The translations under genes were made by a program, and so were the position numbers. The notes beneath the pieces are model-generated. The model was given only the letters and a program-made list of their open reading frames with translations, was not told where the DNA came from and searched no databases. 64,000 bases of DNA. It comes from Tricholoma matsutake. Lineage: Eukaryota > Basidiomycota > Agaricomycetes > Agaricales > Tricholomataceae. Numbering within the stretch: position 1 is the first letter of the stretch; every line of letters begins with the position of its first letter. Location of the stretch: assembly GCA_026075535.2 (NCBI GenBank), contig AP026540.1, positions 13,082,001 to 13,146,000 of the forward strand, given 5' to 3'. This document shows, piece by piece, positions 60,133 through 64,000 of this stretch.

Positions 60133-60236
60133 TCATGGTATAACCATATCCATCATTGGTGGTGCTCCTGGAAACTCGTCTTCCTTCTCACCATCATCTG
60201 ACAGATCCTCATCCCCATCAATAACTCCATCACCTC

Positions 60237-61449
60237 TAGTGTTTAAAGGTCCGGTCCTATGAACTGGAAAAAGACCAAAATCAAACCAAACTGAACCGAA
60301 GTCTGGTTCGTCAGGTGGCTATTTATAGGACCGGTCTTTTGCAGTCCAGTTGCCAGTCTTTTGCTTTGAAGAATATCATCAAACCAATGAAAACCAGTTT
60401 TAACCAGTTACAACCAGTTCATATGTCATGTAAGTTATTTCCCCCAATTCCCCCACATAATGCCTTCAATTTCGCTCCCTGGATCATCAAAAACAGTTGA
60501 GAACTGAGAGAGATATGACCAAATACATTTTGCATGAGTATTAGGGTTGTTCATGGTTGGCATTTTTGGTTCATTTTTCACTCATTTTTCAATCATTTTC
60601 TATTTCATTTTGATTCCATTTTTCTCAAGAATGGAACTGAGAATGAATGTAAAAGGAATGTAAAATGGAACCCCACCCTTGCTTTTGTAAAAAGGGAACC
60701 AAAAAATGATCATTTTTCATCTTTTTGGCACTGTGCCTGGCAAGAAAAATACATGTTTGCTCCATTTTTCTAAAATTTCCTTCCCAGGGTGTTCACAGTA
60801 ACCATTTTTCATGTCATTTTCCATTTCATTTTTCATTCCCTTTTGTTTGTTCCTCTGCCAAATACATGAAAATGAGCCAAAAATGAGTTTGAAAATGAGC
60901 TGAAAATGGCCCAAGAATGGCTACCATGAACAACCCTAATTTGTTGTGATTAAAATAACTTTGATTGTACTGCTTATACCTTGTGTTACAAAAATGTTAG
61001 GTACAATTGGACACCATCCAAGACATAAAAATAACACACATAAACATCTGTACCATGTATCTTTGATTACTTTAACACCCCTCACAAGCTGCAACTACAT
61101 ACTACAACTACAACTACAAACTACAAACTACAACATGTAATACAATGTACTTTTGTTTTGGTCATATCTCAGTCAAATCTTGATGATATCTCTTAAAAGT
61201 TGGACCAGTCACCGGGGGAATTACGATATCCAACTGCTGGTGTAACCACTAAATGGTCTGGGTAATAGTTGCTGAGAAACATATGGGATATATTGGTACA
61301 ACAGATTTTACAACAAAAAGTTGGTTTGGACTGGTCCTATGTGGTCCAGTTGCGGTCCATCAATATCTGGGTCAGTCCTGGACCAGTTGCAGTTGCGGTT
61401 GCCCCATTTTGATGTCAAAAACCAGACTTAACCGGACCTGAAAATGCTA
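60237..61449. mobile_element. hAT-type MITE 2 with a nested MITE
   Basis: Ends TAGTGTTTAAAGGTCCGG and CCGGACCTGAAAATGCTA with a perfect 8-bp duplication ATCACCTC (60,229-60,236 and 61,450-61,457). Without the 399-bp insert at 60,541 it is about 814 bp, matching MITE 1 (817 bp) along its length. It lies in the 3' part of the hypothetical gene. Confidence 0.9.
60541..60939. mobile_element. MITE with TTAGGGTTGTTCATGGT inverted ends
   Basis: Left end TTAGGGTTGTTCATGGT, right end ACCATGAACAACCCTAA. The interior is TTTTTCATT/AATGAAAAA-rich and also largely self-complementary. hAT MITE 1 has the empty site at about 27,009 (GAGTATTTTGTTG). The duplication is too short to define. Confidence 0.8.
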
Positions 61450-62343
61450 ATCACCTCTGGAACATCTTCAACAACATGGGCAACATCACCTATGTCCTCT
61501 GAGGATGTTGATGCCACAGCCACCCAAGCCTTTGATAGAATCTTCTCCCATTGTTTCTTCTTCAGCAAATTCACCAGGTCAACAAGATTTGATGTGGACT
61601 GGACTTGATAAACTTGGCCTTCACATGTTTCTTGATGATCACCCCAGTTGGTCTTGGAAAAGTCACTGCGAGGTCGAGGGGGTGTGACTTCTTCACCAGT
61701 ATGCCACGTCAGCAAAGCATGCTTAACCTTGATGAGATAAACATTACCATTACTATCATATACACCTTAGATGATGATGTTCAATATGCACCACTTGGAT
61801 GGAATATATAAGTGCACCAACTGGCAGTTCCTGTTGATGATCTGAAGGGGGTACAAGAGATATGCTGGCGAGATGAGTGGCAAACATGTGGATTATGAGA
61901 CTTGATTGGAATACTCCCTTGAACAGTCTGAGGTGAGCACTGGTGGCAGCATCCAACAGGCACTTACAATTGGTTTCTTTCCCACTCCAACATCCTCGTA
62001 GATCTCATAGTAAAATGGTCGCTGTTTGTCATTGTCCCCAAGAGTGAGGTCTTTACACTGCCCCATATGTTCTGTGCGGATCCATGCGGAATTGCATGGA
62101 CTCCACACAGATCTGCATGGACTCCGTATAGATTTACATCCCATCTAATGAACAGTTTTAGTTATGCAACAGGGGCAGACAGTCTGCACAGATCTGCACA
62201 GACTAGCTCAGATTCCACACTTTTTACTCGGATTCCATGGATCCGCATCCGAGATCAGACAGCAAGTATGAGCAAGGACCAGCAAGGACAGTCTGCATGC
62301 ATCCGAGCAGACCATTTGAGCTTAGCAAAATAATATCATGAAT

Positions 62344-62415
62344 GGTGTTTGAACTCGGAGCCTCATGGTTAACTAATAAAGTACAGATGCACATTACCGT
62401 TACACTATGCAGCCA
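62344..62415 (-). other. tRNA-like promoter boxes (copy C)
   Basis: Minus strand: CATAGTGTAACGG as a weak A box and CCGAGTTCAAACACC as a B box, at tRNA spacing. It occupies the same place relative to the shared block as in copy A, but the sequence differs. Not a functional tRNA. Confidence 0.4.
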
Positions 62416-62667
62416 TTATTGTTTGTAGCCATTGATGCAACTACATATGACTGTTTGGCTTTGTATGACAAAGCACACAGCTGCGTCATCAACATTGCCA
62501 GCTCATCACTCACCACCACCACCATCGACAATGACCATGCCGCCACCTCACTCCCTCCCTCCTTCCCTCTCTACCACCACCATCTCCACTCTACCCACAT
62601 CACCTCCACCCACTCCCAGCCCCATTCCACGGCCACGAAGAGCTGCCAACAAGCTGACCAGAAGCAA

Positions 62668-63085
62668 CGCGGGCCCAAACAACGCAATTGCATCATTTGG
62701 GCCGTAGGTAATTTTTTTTATTTGTTTCTTCTTTTTATCAACTAACTAATTGCTGTCTTTGTTTTTTAGGTTCTAATCTACAGGTAACGACAGATGACAA
62801 CACAGGCCCAAACAATGCAATTGCATCGTTTGGGCCATAGGTAATTTTTATTTATTTGTTTCTTCTTTTTATCAATTAACTAATTGTTTTCTTTGTTTTT
62901 TAGGTTCTAATCTACAGGTAACAACTCCACGGCCACAAAGAGCTGCAAACAAGCTGACCAGAAGCAACACAGGCCCAAATGACGCAATTGCATTGTTTGG
63001 GCTGTAGGTAATTTTTTTTTATTCATTTCTTCTTTTTCTCAACTAACTAATTGTTTTCTTTGTTTTTTAGGTTCTAATCTACAGG
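62668..63085 (+). repeat. Tandem palindrome-plus-intron array (copy C)
   Basis: Intron-like segments 62,708-62,769, 62,841-62,903 and 63,008-63,070 are 62-63 nt, all GTAATT...CTAACTAAT...TTTTTTAG. Each is preceded by GGCCCAAAYRAYGCAATTGC-type palindromes ending 4-5 bases before the GT, and each is followed by GTTCTAATCTACAGGTAACRAC. The middle palindrome is 32 bp with a single C/A mismatch. Confidence 0.65.
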
Positions 63086-64000
63086 TAACGATGGACGACA
63101 ATGCAGGACAATGCAAACCCCCCCAAAACAGACAAAAACGAGCACCAGGGCCCCACCACGACCACCCACGGCAACAGATGACACACCACCCACCCCCAGC
63201 CCCACAACACCGATGAAACCGATGCCAACCACAGAATAACACACCACCCACCATCCACCCCACAAGGACACACCACCCACCTCCAGCCTCGCGAGCCACT
63301 GCTCGTGGGGTGGATGGTGGGTGGAATGATGATGAGGGGGATGGGAGACAAGAGGAAAGGGAGACGAAGGGGGAGGGGGAGGGAGACGACGAGGGAGATG
63401 GGACAGGAGACAACAGCACACCACCTGCCCCCAGCCTCACAAGCAACTGCTCGTGGGGTGGATCATGGGTGGAACAACGACGAGGAAGGGGGGTGCATAC
63501 AGACCAATGGGGAATGGTGAGGGGGGACAAGAGGGGGCCACAAGGGAGGGCCAACGATGAATGCACCCACCCCTGCCATCTTGCATGCTAGCGAGACGGT
63601 GGGTTATTTATTTTATTCTATAGTCTACTGCCCCCCTCTTCAGCAGGGCAACTTTTTTGTATTTAATACTACCAATAAAATGTCCCCCGTCGTGGGGCAT
63701 CCTTGTTTTTTTTGCCATCAACCCATGCCTCAATTCTTCATTTGGGTCACCCCATGGTTGGAATCTGTGTGGACTTATGTGGACTTATGTGGACTCTGCG
63801 CAGACTTATGTGGACTCTGCATGGACTGGGGCAGAGTCTGCAGTGAAAGGGGTGTAATTTTTTATTTTGGTCACCAGATGGTTGGACTCCGCACAGATCT
63901 GTGCAGAACATATGCAGTGTAAATTACTGCCAAGAGCCCATACTACATACTCAGCATGTTTCTCAGTGGAGTCGAGGCCCAAGGCTTTGAAGAGTTTCTT

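Larger units (their letters stand above)
62056..63916 (+). mobile_element. Structured repeat copy C with CACTGC ends
   Basis: Inverted ends CACTGCCCCATATGTTCTG / CAGAACATATGCAGTG are flanked by TA on both sides, as for TA-targeting DNA transposons. Subterminal GGACTCYGCACAGATCTGCATGG-like words fill 62,080-62,300 and 63,760-63,900. Inside: tRNA-like box (62,344-62,415, minus strand), the GACAAAGCACACAGCTGCGT block shared with copies A and A', three palindrome-intron units, GAGC hairpins near 63,288 and 63,436, and a GC-rich stem near 63,562. No transposase. Confidence 0.65.
60133..64000 (-). pseudogene. Decayed multi-exon hypothetical gene with two insertions, runs off the window
   Basis: Coding-like segments on the minus strand: 64,000-63,917 (KKLFKALGLDSTEKHAEYVV); 62,055-61,968 (LTLGDNDKQRPFYYEIYEDV, donor GTAAGTG); 61,917-about 61,770 (FATHLASISLVPPSDHQQEL, PVGALIYSIQ); about 61,755-61,450 (NGNVYLIKVKHALLTWHTGE, NWGDHQE, LLKKKQWEKIL); and, left of a hAT MITE, 60,236-60,133 (acidic tail GDGVIDGDEDLSDDGEKEDE, stop TGA). 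At least one frame slip (near 61,757) is needed and some junctions are uncertain. Parts recall a hypothetical-protein family recurrent in mushroom genomes (NWGD..., KQWEKI), but I cannot name it. The transposon at 62,056-63,916 separates the first two segments, possibly at an intron (GGCA|GTAATT). Confidence 0.5.

Noticed and set aside
60541..60939. Telomere sequence (TTAGGG)
   Set aside because: Only one TTAGGG at each end, in inverted orientation, as part of a longer terminal repeat; no tandem array.

Overview
This window looks like repeat-dominated nuclear DNA from a basidiomycete fungus, most likely an Agaricomycete. The evidence is short spliceosomal introns (about 45-65 nt, GTAAGT...CTAAC...YAG), chromodomain-type Ty3/gypsy elements, a KDZ transposase paired with a divergent TET/JBP-like gene, and no operons or Shine-Dalgarno signals. 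Recognition of protein families rests on remembered motifs, because no database search was possible. No rRNA gene, intact tRNA gene or CRISPR array was seen.

Layout. 1-1,112: a small two-exon gene on the minus strand with its TATA box. 1,118-9,264: a Ty3/gypsy element (273-bp LTRs, 5-bp duplication) that lost its protease and reverse-transcriptase core and carries a repeated W-Y domain. 9,270-12,025: non-coding structured repeats. 12,026-19,267: a second gypsy element (231-bp matched LTR segments) whose integrase core is deleted. 19,268-27,530: copies of a structured, intron-bearing repeat family, foldback elements, tandem repeats and a hAT MITE. 28,245-35,157: a Ty1/copia element on the minus strand (5-bp duplication), split by a 2.1-kb hAT-type element. 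35,275-40,025: an LTR-like non-autonomous element and an inverted second copy of the structured repeat. 41,615-53,051: a TET/JBP-like dioxygenase gene (minus) and a KDZ transposase (plus), with a 5.9-kb hAT transposon inserted in the dioxygenase coding exon. 53,430-58,440: remains of further LTR elements, one nested in another. 60,133-64,000: a decayed multi-exon gene on the minus strand, interrupted by a hAT MITE and by a third large copy of the structured repeat.

How the parts fit together. The hAT transposon in the dioxygenase gene has the same terminal repeats (TAGTGTTTRAGGGTC) and 8-bp target duplications as three shorter hAT-type elements here, so it is a plausible source of their transposase. 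Decay is dominated by CpG transitions. 20 of 21 LTR-pair differences in the two gypsy elements lie at CpG sites, almost every premature stop is TGA where CGA is the simplest ancestor, and several lost catalytic residues fit the same change.

The most novel-looking signal is a dispersed non-coding family. It has TATA leaders, a palindrome just before nearly every 5' splice site, a second hairpin of the form YRYGAGC-NNCT-GCTCRYR followed by GGGTGG, and G/C-rich stem-loops with T-tracts at the 3' end. The arms of both hairpin types change together between copies, which points to selection on nucleic-acid structure.
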